DNA of 64,000 nt. It comes from Paractinoplanes tereljensis. GTDB taxonomy: Bacteria; Actinomycetota; Actinomycetes; Mycobacteriales; Micromonosporaceae. Below are positions 8,237 to 15,096 of this stretch, in pieces (position 1 is the stretch's first letter; every line of letters starts with the position of its first letter). The notes under the pieces were generated by a model. It was not told where the DNA came from, did not search any database, and saw only the letters and a program-made list of their open reading frames with translations. The stretch spans positions 52,275 to 116,274 of the forward strand of contig NZ_BOMY01000037.1 in NCBI RefSeq assembly GCF_016862435.1, given 5' to 3'. The position numbers were made by a program, and so were the translations under genes.

Positions 8237-10582
8237 TCAGCGCACGTAGATGGACGGTTTGGTGATGGCGCTCATGCCGTCGCCGAGGAAGTAACCCGGG
8301 TGCGGCGGCTGGTTGTAGGCGGTGTTCTGCCAGGCGATGGCCACCCGGTACTGCGAGTCGTGCATCAGCGTGTAGAGCCGGCGGTCGGTCGGGATCGGGG
8401 TGCTGTAGATGCGCAGCGCCGTCGAATCGGTCAGCCGCCAGATCACCTCTTCCCGCCAGTCGCCGAACAGGTCGGCGGACAGGGCCGGGGTGGCCTTGGT
8501 GGTGTTGTTGGAGCTGACTCCCGCGCCGGTCAGCAGGCGGGTGTCGGCGCTGGTGCCGTACTTGTCGATGTGGGTGCTGTCCAGCAGTTCGCGGACCGGG
8601 TCGCCGTCCCACCAGATCAGGAAGTTCTGCGAGCTCGGCTTGCGTCCGACGTTCGCGCCGGCGGTGTTCGACAGGTAACCCATCGCGTTGGACCACGACT
8701 CGGCGCCCGGGCTGCCCGCGTAGACGTCACCGGCCACTCCGCGCCCGTTGTCGCAGCCACACGAGTCGTGCTTCCAGATGGTGGCGCCGGTCCGGCCGTC
8801 GAGCATGGTGTCGGCCGGTTGCGAGGTGCCCTCCGAGACCCGGTAGACCTCCAGCCCGGCCCGCGCCGGGATGAGGTCCCCGACGTGCAGCGCGTCGCCG
8901 TGGCCGTAGCCGGAGCGGTACAGCAGGGTGCCGTCGTCGTTGATCGCGGCCGCGCCGTAGATGATCTCGTCCTTGCCGTCGGCGTCGGTGTCGGCGATGG
9001 ACAGGCTGTGGCTGCCCTGCCCGTACGCGCCGACGTTGCTGGTGCCGGAGTCGTAGGTCCACCGGCTGGTCAGCGTGCCGTTGCGGAAGTCCCAGGCGGC
9101 GATGACCGCGCGGGTGTAGTAACCACGGGCCATGATCAGGCTCGGCCGCTGGCCGTCCAGGTATGCGGTGCCGGCCAGGAACCGGTCGACCCGGTTGCCG
9201 TAGCTGTCACCCCACGAGGAGACGGTGCCGCGGGCCGGGTTGTAGTTGACGGTGGACAGCGCGGCGCCGGTGAGACCGCTGAACATGGTCAGGTATTCCG
9301 GGCCGGACAGGATGTAGCCACTGGAGTTGCGGTAGTCGGCCGTCGAGGAGCCGATGACGACGCCGGTTCCCGACTTGGTGCCGTCGGCCGTCTTCATCGC
9401 GACCTCGGCTTTACCGTCACCGTCGTAGTCGTACACCTGGAATTGGGTGTAATGCGCGCCGGCCCGGATGTTCCGGCCGAGGTCGATCCGCCATAGGCGG
9501 GTGCCGTTGATCTTGTACGCGTCGACGTAGACGTTGCCGGTGTAGCCGGACTGGGAGTTGTCCTTGGAGTTGGACGGGTCCCACTTCAGGATGATCTCGT
9601 ACTGGCCGTCGCCGTCCACGTCACCCACGGAGGCATCGTTGGCGGAGTAGGTGTACGCCACGCCGTCCGGGGTGGTGCCGCCGGCCGGAACCTGCAGCGG
9701 CACGTCGAGGTAACCGGTCGCGAACGACAACGACGCCGGCGAGTCGGCCTGCTCCACCCCACCCACCACGGCCCGGACCGTGTACGACGCGTTCGCGGCC
9801 GCCCCGGAGTCCAGGTAGTTCGTCGAGGTGGTGATCGGGGACGCGGTGATCTTCGTGCCGGACCGGTACACGTTGAAGCCGGTGTCGGTGGCCTCGGTGC
9901 CCAGCAGGCGCCAGGACACCAGGTTCGCGCTGCCCGACCGCACGCTGAGCACGCCCCGGTCCAGGTCCTCCAGCTGCCGTCCGGTGGTCGCCGGCGGGGT
10001 GGTGGGCGTGGTCGGCCCGGAGACGTAGTTGAAGGCCACCTGCATCCGGGCGATGTCGGCGCAGGTCTCCTCCACGATCGGGTTGTTGCCCGCCGTCGAA
10101 CCGTCCTTGGTGCTCAGGCACAGCCCGGACGCCACGCTCTTGACCAGGTATTTTCCGGTCGTCGCGGTGGACGCCGTGAACGTCCAGAGCTGGTTGTTCT
10201 TAGTGGCGTCGCCGCAGCTGTACTGCTGCAGCTGGGTGCCCGAGGTGGTGCTGGAGCTGGGCACGTCGATGCACTTGGCGCTGTTGCCGTTGACCAGCTG
10301 GAACTGGCCCGCGTTGCGAGCCACGGCCTTCCACTGCTGGCTGGTCGCGGTGCCGCAGGCCAGCTGCACGAGCAGGGCTGCGCCGTCGGCCGAGGCACCG
10401 GCGACGTCGACGCACTTGCCGCTGGCCCCCGGCACGAGCGTGTAGACCCCGTCGGCGACCGGCGTCACCGCGGCCGAGGCCGGCATCATCGTGATGGCCA
10501 TCAGCGCGGCCGGCCCGGCCACCACGATCGCACCGGCGGCGATCACGCCGCGGCGGTGGCGCCGCGTCATGCCTCTGAACAT
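8237..10582 (-). CDS. Secreted rhamnogalacturonan endolyase (PL11) with ricin-type lectin domain
   Basis: A 781-residue exported polysaccharide lyase. A Tat/Sec-like signal occupies about residues 1-38 (RRHRRG followed by a hydrophobic run and ASA). A ricin-type lectin/CBM13 domain lies at about 40-175 (CVDVAGA, CIDVPSS, QLW). A PL11 catalytic domain from about 200 to the end opens with QLEDLDRGVLSVRSG and carries several calcium-type DxDGDG loops (DVDGDGQYE, DYDGDGKAE, DTDADGKDE) of the beta-propeller. PL11 enzymes cleave rhamnogalacturonan I backbones. ATG 10582 is chosen over the upstream GTG/ATG because it has GAGAGGAAC at the right spacing. Only 13 bp separate it from the convergent chemoreceptor. 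Confidence 0.92.
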   Translation of the reverse strand: MFRGMTRRHRRGVIAAGAIVVAGPAALMAITMMPASAAVTPVADGVYTLVPGASGKCVDVAGASADGAALLVQLACGTATSQQWKAVARNAGQFQLVNGNSAKCIDVPSSSTTSGTQLQQYSCGDATKNNQLWTFTASTATTGKYLVKSVASGLCLSTKDGSTAGNNPIVEETCADIARMQVAFNYVSGPTTPTTPPATTGRQLEDLDRGVLSVRSGSANLVSWRLLGTEATDTGFNVYRSGTKITASPITTSTNYLDSGAAANASYTVRAVVGGVEQADSPASLSFATGYLDVPLQVPAGGTTPDGVAYTYSANDASVGDVDGDGQYEIILKWDPSNSKDNSQSGYTGNVYVDAYKINGTRLWRIDLGRNIRAGAHYTQFQVYDYDGDGKAEVAMKTADGTKSGTGVVIGSSTADYRNSSGYILSGPEYLTMFSGLTGAALSTVNYNPARGTVSSWGDSYGNRVDRFLAGTAYLDGQRPSLIMARGYYTRAVIAAWDFRNGTLTSRWTYDSGTSNVGAYGQGSHSLSIADTDADGKDEIIYGAAAINDDGTLLYRSGYGHGDALHVGDLIPARAGLEVYRVSEGTSQPADTMLDGRTGATIWKHDSCGCDNGRGVAGDVYAGSPGAESWSNAMGYLSNTAGANVGRKPSSQNFLIWWDGDPVRELLDSTHIDKYGTSADTRLLTGAGVSSNNTTKATPALSADLFGDWREEVIWRLTDSTALRIYSTPIPTDRRLYTLMHDSQYRVAIAWQNTAYNQPPHPGYFLGDGMSAITKPSIYVR

Positions 10583-10585
10583 GGT

Positions 10586-10601
10586 GTTCCTCTCGCATCG
10601 G
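10586..10601 (-). promoter_or_regulatory. Ribosome-binding leader shared with pectinesterase
   Basis: The 16-nt sequence CCGATGCGAGAGGAAC precedes this start and recurs exactly at 6760-6775 in front of the pectinesterase. Only the GAGAGGA core is needed for ribosome binding, so the rest is either common ancestry of the two leaders or a shared post-transcriptional element. Confidence 0.6.
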
Positions 10602-10670
10602 GAGCGGACGATCAGTACGCCCCGGTAGATGCGGTTCACCACCCATCGACAACAGAAAATGGACTACCGC

Positions 10671-11543
10671 TCAGGCGGCCTGCTCCTTGGGGAAGTGCGG
10701 GCGCAGGTTGGCGGCCAGGACGCGGTCGAGCACCCGGTCGGAGAGCAGGCGGGACAGGCGGGTGAGCACGGCCGCGTCCCGGCCGATGGTGTAGCGGGCA
10801 CGCGGCCGACGGGTGGTCGCGGCGTCGGCGATGATGCGGCCGGCCGCCTCGGCGGGAAGTCCCGACGCGGTGAACGCGGTGGCGTGGTTGATGATCGCCT
10901 GCAGGAGACCGCCGTACCGGCCCCGCTCGGCCGGCGAGAGCGCGGCCAGGGTGTCGCCGGCCCGCTCGATGCCGTGGCCGGTCATCTCGGTGCGCACGCC
11001 GCCGGGCTCGACGACCACCACCTGCACGCCGTGCGGGGCGAGCTCCCGGCGCAGCGCGTCGCTCATCGCCTCCATGGCGAACTTCGCACCCGCGTACGCC
11101 CCGTAGGTCGGCATCGCTACCTTGCCGCCGATCGAACTGATGTTGACCACCCGGCCGGAGCTGGCGTGCAGCGCGGGCAGGACGGCCTTGGTCACCGCGA
11201 CGTGGCCGAAGAAGTTCACCTCGAACTGCCGCCGCCATTCGGCCATCGACAGCAGTTCGACCGGCGCGTTGATGGCGATGCCGGCGTTGTTGATCACGGC
11301 ACGCAGTGGCCGGTGGCCGGGGTCACCGGCGATGCGGCCGGCGACCGCCTCGATCTGCCCCGGATCGGTGATGTCAAGCAGCACCGGCTCCAGGTTCGGG
11401 GCGCGCAGCGCGTCGGCGTCGGCCTGGCGGCGGACCCCGGCGAGCACGTGATAACCGCGTTTGGCCAGCTCGCGTGCCGTGGCGGCGCCCATCCCGGTGG
11501 AGGCGCCGCTGATCAGGATCAGCTCTTCATGTGACGTTGTCAT
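10671..11543 (-). CDS. Short-chain dehydrogenase/reductase
   Basis: A 290-residue classical SDR. The NAD(P)-binding TGxxxGxG variant appears as SGASTGMGAA near residue 13, the NNAG motif near 88, a catalytic Ser in NISSIGG and the YxxxK motif as YAGAK near 150. An Arg after the glycine motif region (GVRRQ) favours NADP(H). Substrate cannot be told. The start coincides with the predicted transcription start (TTGACA and TAGCTT at 11577-11572 and 11555-11550), and there is no Shine-Dalgarno sequence, so the mRNA is probably leaderless. It is divergent from a TetR gene with which it shares an operator-rich region, so it is very likely the TetR target. Confidence 0.9.
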   Translation of the reverse strand: MTTSHEELILISGASTGMGAATARELAKRGYHVLAGVRRQADADALRAPNLEPVLLDITDPGQIEAVAGRIAGDPGHRPLRAVINNAGIAINAPVELLSMAEWRRQFEVNFFGHVAVTKAVLPALHASSGRVVNISSIGGKVAMPTYGAYAGAKFAMEAMSDALRRELAPHGVQVVVVEPGGVRTEMTGHGIERAGDTLAALSPAERGRYGGLLQAIINHATAFTASGLPAEAAGRIIADAATTRRPRARYTIGRDAAVLTRLSRLLSDRVLDRVLAANLRPHFPKEQAA

Positions 11544-11598
11544 ATGAAGAAGCTAGCAACTCAGATGACAATGTCAAGTGAACCGGGTGACGCTGTCA
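11532..11598. promoter_or_regulatory. Three-copy TetR operator (TGACNNTGTCA) in divergent promoter
   Basis: Three near-identical 11-bp inverted repeats are visible: TGACGTTGTCA at 11532-11542 (inside the first SDR codons), TGACAATGTCA at 11566-11576 (over the SDR -35 box) and TGACGCTGTCA at 11588-11598 (just upstream of the TetR -10). Centres are 34 and 22 bp apart. Their placement would let one repressor silence both divergent genes. Confidence 0.75.
11543..11577 (-). promoter_or_regulatory. Leaderless sigma-70-type promoter of the SDR gene
   Basis: TTGACA (11577-11572), 16-nt spacer, TAGCTT (11555-11550); the A of the ATG (11543) is the seventh base after the -10. The -35 overlaps the middle operator copy. 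Confidence 0.6.
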
Positions 11599-11612
11599 GG
11601 TAAGTTGTCGGC

Positions 11613-12182
11613 GTGAGCAGCAGAGCGGACAGCGCGGCCGCGACCCGGCGTGCGCTGCTCGACGCCGCGGCCGAACTGCTCGACGAGGGCGGCCCCGACG
11701 CCGTGACGCTGCGCGCGGTGGGTGCCCGGGCCGGAGTGTCCCGCGGCGCGCCCTACGGGCACTTCCCCGACAAGGAACATCTGCTCGCCGCGGTCGCGGC
11801 CCGCAGCTGGGAGGCGGTCGGCGAGCAACTCGACGCGCTGATCACCGACCGGCGCCGGGCACCGGCCGAGCGGCTCGAGCAGGCCCTGTCAGGGCTCATG
11901 GAGACCGGCCGGCGACGCCCGTACGCCTATGGGTTGATGTTTGCCGCCCCCGGCGCCGATCATCCGGAGGCTCTGGCCGCGGTTTCTCGCACGCACGACC
12001 AGTTCCTCGCCATCGTCGCGGACGTCATCGGCGACAAGGACCGGGCCGGCCCGATCGGCGCGCTGCTGATGACGAGCGTGCACGGCATCGTCGCGATGGA
12101 GAACAGCGGCCAGCTGACCGCCGAGAAGTGGCACGTCACCGGCGACGACCTGCTCCGCATGCTGATTGCCCGGATCGGCTAG
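11613..12182 (+). CDS. TetR family transcriptional repressor
   Basis: A 189-residue regulator with an N-terminal TetR helix-turn-helix at about residues 12-58 (LLDEGGPDAVTLRAVGARAGVSRGAPYGHFPDKEHLL). The ligand-binding C-terminal half is of the WHG type (GLMFAAPGADHPEA; HGIVAMENSGQLT). The GTG start has no Shine-Dalgarno; a TAAGTT hexamer at 11601-11606 places a transcription start at the GTG itself, so this mRNA also looks leaderless. One operator copy lies between its -35 and -10, predicting autorepression. It probably senses a small hydrophobic molecule handled by the divergent SDR. Confidence 0.9.
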   Translation: MSSRADSAAATRRALLDAAAELLDEGGPDAVTLRAVGARAGVSRGAPYGHFPDKEHLLAAVAARSWEAVGEQLDALITDRRRAPAERLEQALSGLMETGRRRPYAYGLMFAAPGADHPEALAAVSRTHDQFLAIVADVIGDKDRAGPIGALLMTSVHGIVAMENSGQLTAEKWHVTGDDLLRMLIARIG

Positions 12183-12256
12183 CGCTCCTTTTGTCCAAAT
12201 CGGGCGTATGGTCAGCATGCCTAGCTTCTTCGATCGGCCCCTAGGGAGTTTCGATC

Positions 12257-12391
12257 ATGTCCAAGGACTCGACGACCAAGGCGAACATCAAGAAAAAGGG
12301 CAAGACGATCAAGGAGAAGCAGACCGCGAAGCGCCTGAAGCGCGACGAGAAGAACGGCCACTCCTCGACCATCCCGCCCACCGGCCGCTAA
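12257..12391 (+). CDS. Small, very basic hypothetical protein (44 aa)
   Basis: ATG 12257 with AGGGAG 9 nt upstream encodes 44 residues, about 30% lysine/arginine in KKKGK and KRLKRDEK clusters, ending STIPPTGR. It has no hydrophobic segment and no cysteine. The clear ribosome-binding site and lysine-rich AAG codon use argue that it is real. Such small basic proteins often bind nucleic acid or the ribosome, but nothing here shows that directly. It follows the TetR gene by 74 bp and probably has its own promoter. Confidence 0.6.
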   Translation: MSKDSTTKANIKKKGKTIKEKQTAKRLKRDEKNGHSSTIPPTGR

Positions 12392-12408
12392 GCACTCCGC
12401 CGGCCGGA

Positions 12409-12864
12409 TCAGTTCCGGTCGCGGGGCCGGCCTTCGAGCAGCGCGGAGATCTCCAAGGCCAGCTCCCCCAGGCTCTCCCCGCGATAGACGCCGGCCAGTT
12501 CGTCCAGCAGCCGGGCCGCAACTGTGGCCCGGTCACCGCCGGCCAGCTGTTCCCGCAGCCGTTTTGCGTAGTCGTCGCGGTTGAGCGGATTGCCGGCCCG
12601 ATCCCGTGCGGTCGCCGTCGGCCGAGGCGGGACGTGGCCGGCCGCCGGGGCCGCGCTGAACGAGGCGTGTTCCGGGCAGTAATCGGTCTGCCGCACCGGG
12701 TCGGCGGTCCAGCCGGCCGCGTGATCACGAGCCCACGACCGGGCGTCCGGGTCACTGCGCCACGCCTCGATGGCCGGCGGTTCCAACTGAACCGGGCAGC
12801 CCGCCACGTCGCAGCTCAGCACGACCCGCCGCAGCGTGCCCCCTCTGGACAAGTGGATGCTCAC
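12409..12864 (-). CDS. Hypothetical protein with N-terminal Cys/His cluster
   Basis: About 151 residues from a GTG at 12864. The N-terminal half has CDVAGCPV and, some 45 residues later, YCPEH, a C-x4-C ... C-x2-H arrangement that could hold a zinc ion. A tryptophan-rich DARSWARDHAAGW segment sits between them. The C-terminal half is helical with LLDELAGVYRGESLGELALEI. I do not recognise the family. Codon use is typical of the genome. It stands alone between the small basic gene (convergent, 17 bp apart) and the VOC gene (46 bp upstream on the same strand). Confidence 0.6.
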   Translation of the reverse strand: MSIHLSRGGTLRRVVLSCDVAGCPVQLEPPAIEAWRSDPDARSWARDHAAGWTADPVRQTDYCPEHASFSAAPAAGHVPPRPTATARDRAGNPLNRDDYAKRLREQLAGGDRATVAARLLDELAGVYRGESLGELALEISALLEGRPRDRN

Positions 12865-12910
12865 GACAGCCCGCTTCCGAGGTAATCCCGCGGTGAAACC
12901 CGAGACGATC

Positions 12911-13243
12911 CTACTGCTGGATAAGCGTCAGGACGTTGCCGGCCGGGTCGGTGACCTGAGCCTTCACGACCCAGCCGTTGTCGGTGCGGGGCATCAGCAC
13001 AGAACCGCCGAGTTCGACGGCCCGGGCGAGCGCCGCGTCGAGGTCGGCGACCGCGATGCCGATGGTCACCGAGGCCGTGTCGGCGTCGATCAGCGCACCG
13101 TTCGGGCCGCCGTCCGGCGTCCGCACCAGGGCGTAGCCCGGGCCTTTGGCGTCGACGTTCCAGCCGAGCAGGTCGGCGTAGAACAGATGCTGCTCCTTCT
13201 CATTCGGACCGGCGATGTCGAAGTGCACGACGGGACTCTGCAT
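12911..13243 (-). CDS. VOC-family (glyoxalase/dioxygenase superfamily) protein
   Basis: A 110-residue single-module vicinal oxygen chelate protein: VVHFDIAGPNEKEQHLFYADLLGWNV at the start, GYALVRTPDGG, and a C-terminal half with DLDAALARAVELGG and DPAGNVLTLIQ. It fits the YDR533-like/glyoxalase-bleomycin-resistance group. The ATG has GAGGAGCGG 5 nt upstream. It lies 11 bp downstream of an ArsR regulator in the same direction, so the two are probably one transcript. Substrate unknown; the family covers metal-dependent lyases, dioxygenases and drug-binding proteins. Confidence 0.85.
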   Translation of the reverse strand: MQSPVVHFDIAGPNEKEQHLFYADLLGWNVDAKGPGYALVRTPDGGPNGALIDADTASVTIGIAVADLDAALARAVELGGSVLMPRTDNGWVVKAQVTDPAGNVLTLIQQ

Positions 13244-13254
13244 AGGACCGCTCC

Positions 13255-13548
13255 TCAGGGCGTATCGGTCGGGAAAGAGGTCAGCCACGCGGTGAGCGCG
13301 GCGACCCGGTCCGGGTCGGCCCGGTACCACCGGAAGGTGCCCTCCCGGGTGAGCACCGCCAGCCCGGTCTTGCGCAGGACCTTGAGATGCTCGGACACAC
13401 TGGCCGGCGCCAGCCCCAGCCCATCGGCCAGCGCCCCGGCCGAAACCGGCCCATCCCAGCACCGCCGAAGGATCTCCCGGCGAGCCGGGTGAGCCAGCGC
13501 CCGCAGCAACTCGTCGGCTTCCCCGTCGGCAAGTGCGAGCGCTGTCAC
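13255..13548 (-). CDS. ArsR-family transcriptional regulator
   Basis: A 97-residue winged-helix repressor: LLRALAHPARREILRRC, then the recognition helix region LGLAPASVSEHLKVLRKTGLA and a wing TREGTFRWYRAD. There is no CxC metal motif of the classic ArsR/SmtB type, so it is more likely one of the non-metal or redox/ligand members. The GTG start has no Shine-Dalgarno. A TTGACT -35 (13583-13578) and AATAGT -10 put the transcription start at the GTG, so the mRNA is probably leaderless. A long perfect palindrome lies across the promoter, indicating autoregulation of ArsR-VOC. Confidence 0.9.
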   Translation of the reverse strand: MTALALADGEADELLRALAHPARREILRRCWDGPVSAGALADGLGLAPASVSEHLKVLRKTGLAVLTREGTFRWYRADPDRVAALTAWLTSFPTDTP

Positions 13549-13554
13549 CCGGCA

Positions 13555-13580
13555 ACTATTTCGGGTAGACCCGAAATAGT
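13555..13580. promoter_or_regulatory. 26-bp perfect palindromic operator of the ArsR gene
   Basis: Twelve-base arms ACTATTTCGGGT and its exact complement are separated by AG. The palindrome fills the space between the -35 and -10 elements of the ArsR promoter and abuts the stop codon of the upstream gene on the same strand, so a dimer bound here would block RNA polymerase. Confidence 0.75.
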
Positions 13581-14503
13581 CAATCCCCCGGCTTCGTTAC
13601 CGGTACGGCGGTGCCATAGCCGGAGAACTCGATGGCCGTGCGCCAGGTCAGTGGCTGTCCGTCGGCGACTGCCGGGTTCGCGCCGGTGGTCGTGGTCTGC
13701 TGGGTGATCCGGGCCAGCAGGTGCGACTCGACGCCGATCTCGACGCCGCCGGTGACCTGGTGCGCGGCGGTTGACGCGTCGGGCGCGACGTCGTAGGCGA
13801 AGGTGTAGGCGTCGACCGCGGTGTTCCCGCTGCCCGTCCGCCCAGCCGGGGTGATGCTGCCGAGATGCCGCAGCATGTCCAGCAGCACCACCGGATCGAC
13901 TGTCAGATTCCGGAGGATGGACGAGGTCGCCGGATTCGCGGTGCCGAGCAGAACCGCCAGTTCCGACCGCTGGATGGGCCGCTTCCACGCATCGATGTCC
14001 GGTCGCCCCACGTACACGTCATCGCCGATGATGCGCATCTCGACCGGGACCGGGGTGCCGACGATCTCGCCGCGAACCCGGTTGGGCCCGATGCGCAGGT
14101 ATCCACGGTCGGCGGCCGCGTCGAACGCCCCCGTGTACTCCTCGCTCTCGGTGTACCCCGCCAGCCGGCCGGTCTCGTAGGAACGCGTGAGAGTCATCCG
14201 CAGCCGGAAGCTGGTCTGCGAGGTGGCCTGCACGGCCGCGGCCAGCTGCAACGCCGGCGCCGGGGTTCCCGCCGCGGACGGTCGAGGGGCATCCACCGGC
14301 GGCTGCCCGATGTTGCCGAGCACCAGCACCCCGCTCAGCGCCGCCGCGACGCCGACCGCGCCACCGGCGAACATCGCCCGGCGAATGTTGGTGCGCCGCT
14401 GGTGACGCGCCGTGGCGGCGCCCAGAACGTCGGTGTCGAGCCGGACGTCGGCCGCGTACTCGCGGAACCCCGCAACGAGCTGCTGCTCCAGTTGGTCAGT
14501 CAT
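13580..14503 (-). CDS. Membrane-anchored protein encoded with SigE-like sigma factor (anti-sigma/lipoprotein-like)
   Basis: A 307-residue protein: cytoplasmic N-terminus (about 1-40) containing FREYAADVRLDTDVLGAA, one membrane segment at about 43-65, then a large extracytoplasmic domain rich in beta strands (SFRLRMTLTRSYETGR, YLRIGPNRVRGEI, VDAYTFAYDVAPD) that resembles LppX/LprG-like or MucB-like folds. It overlaps the preceding sigma-factor gene by 4 bp (ATGA). That arrangement, with one TM and a short inner segment, is what an anti-sigma or sensor partner of a SigE-family ECF factor would look like; no ZAS zinc motif is visible. Function inferred from context. Confidence 0.75.
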   Translation of the reverse strand: MTDQLEQQLVAGFREYAADVRLDTDVLGAATARHQRRTNIRRAMFAGGAVGVAAALSGVLVLGNIGQPPVDAPRPSAAGTPAPALQLAAAVQATSQTSFRLRMTLTRSYETGRLAGYTESEEYTGAFDAAADRGYLRIGPNRVRGEIVGTPVPVEMRIIGDDVYVGRPDIDAWKRPIQRSELAVLLGTANPATSSILRNLTVDPVVLLDMLRHLGSITPAGRTGSGNTAVDAYTFAYDVAPDASTAAHQVTGGVEIGVESHLLARITQQTTTTGANPAVADGQPLTWRTAIEFSGYGTAVPVTKPGD

Positions 14504-15024
14504 CTGCTCTGCTCCGTCTCGCTCATGAGTTCCTCGGGGGCCCACACGGTGGCGGTCAGCTCGCGCAGGCGGGCCAGCCCGCGCGAGGCCGAGGATTTGA
14601 CCGTGCCCGTCGAACAACCCAGCGCCGCCGCGATCTCCGCCTCGCTGAGTTCCTCCCAGTACCGCAGCACCAGCACCACCCGCTGCCGCGGCGGCAGCGC
14701 CGCCAGCGCCTGGATGAGTACCTGCCGCAGATGCAGATGATCGGTGCCGTCGGAGTGGCTCCCCGGATCGACATCCATCAGCACCTCCGGCTGCCGCCGG
14801 CGGCCACGCCACTGGTCGACCGCCAAGTGGTACAACAGCCGCCGCAGGTAACCCTCCGGATCACCGCGAACCCGGTGCCACTTACGCATGAGCCGCTCCA
14901 GCCCCGCCTGCAACAGGTCCTCACCCGCGACCCGGCTGCCGGTCAGGAACACCGCGGTGGCCAGCAGCGCGCTGCCACGTTCGGCGACAAACGCGTCGAG
15001 CCCGTCAAAGTTCTTCGACCGCAC
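14500..15024 (-). CDS. ECF RNA polymerase sigma factor, SigE family
   Basis: A 174-residue group 4 sigma factor with region 2 (LLATAVFLTGSRVAGEDLLQAGLERLMRKW) and region 4 (LPPRQRVVLVLRYWEELSEAEIAAALGCSTGTVKS). It belongs to the actinobacterial SigE/SigM-like group (ECF41-unrelated, with no C-terminal SnoaL domain). GTG 15024 is preferred to the upstream TTG at 15042 because GGAAGGAG lies 5 nt before it. It is co-translated with the downstream membrane protein, its likely regulator. Confidence 0.88.
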   Translation of the reverse strand: MRSKNFDGLDAFVAERGSALLATAVFLTGSRVAGEDLLQAGLERLMRKWHRVRGDPEGYLRRLLYHLAVDQWRGRRRQPEVLMDVDPGSHSDGTDHLHLRQVLIQALAALPPRQRVVLVLRYWEELSEAEIAAALGCSTGTVKSSASRGLARLRELTATVWAPEELMSETEQSR

Positions 15025-15096
15025 TCGCTCTCCTTCCGTCAATCCAAGTACGACCGGAGACGGAGGTGGGTTGCCAACGACAGCCCGCGAAATTCT

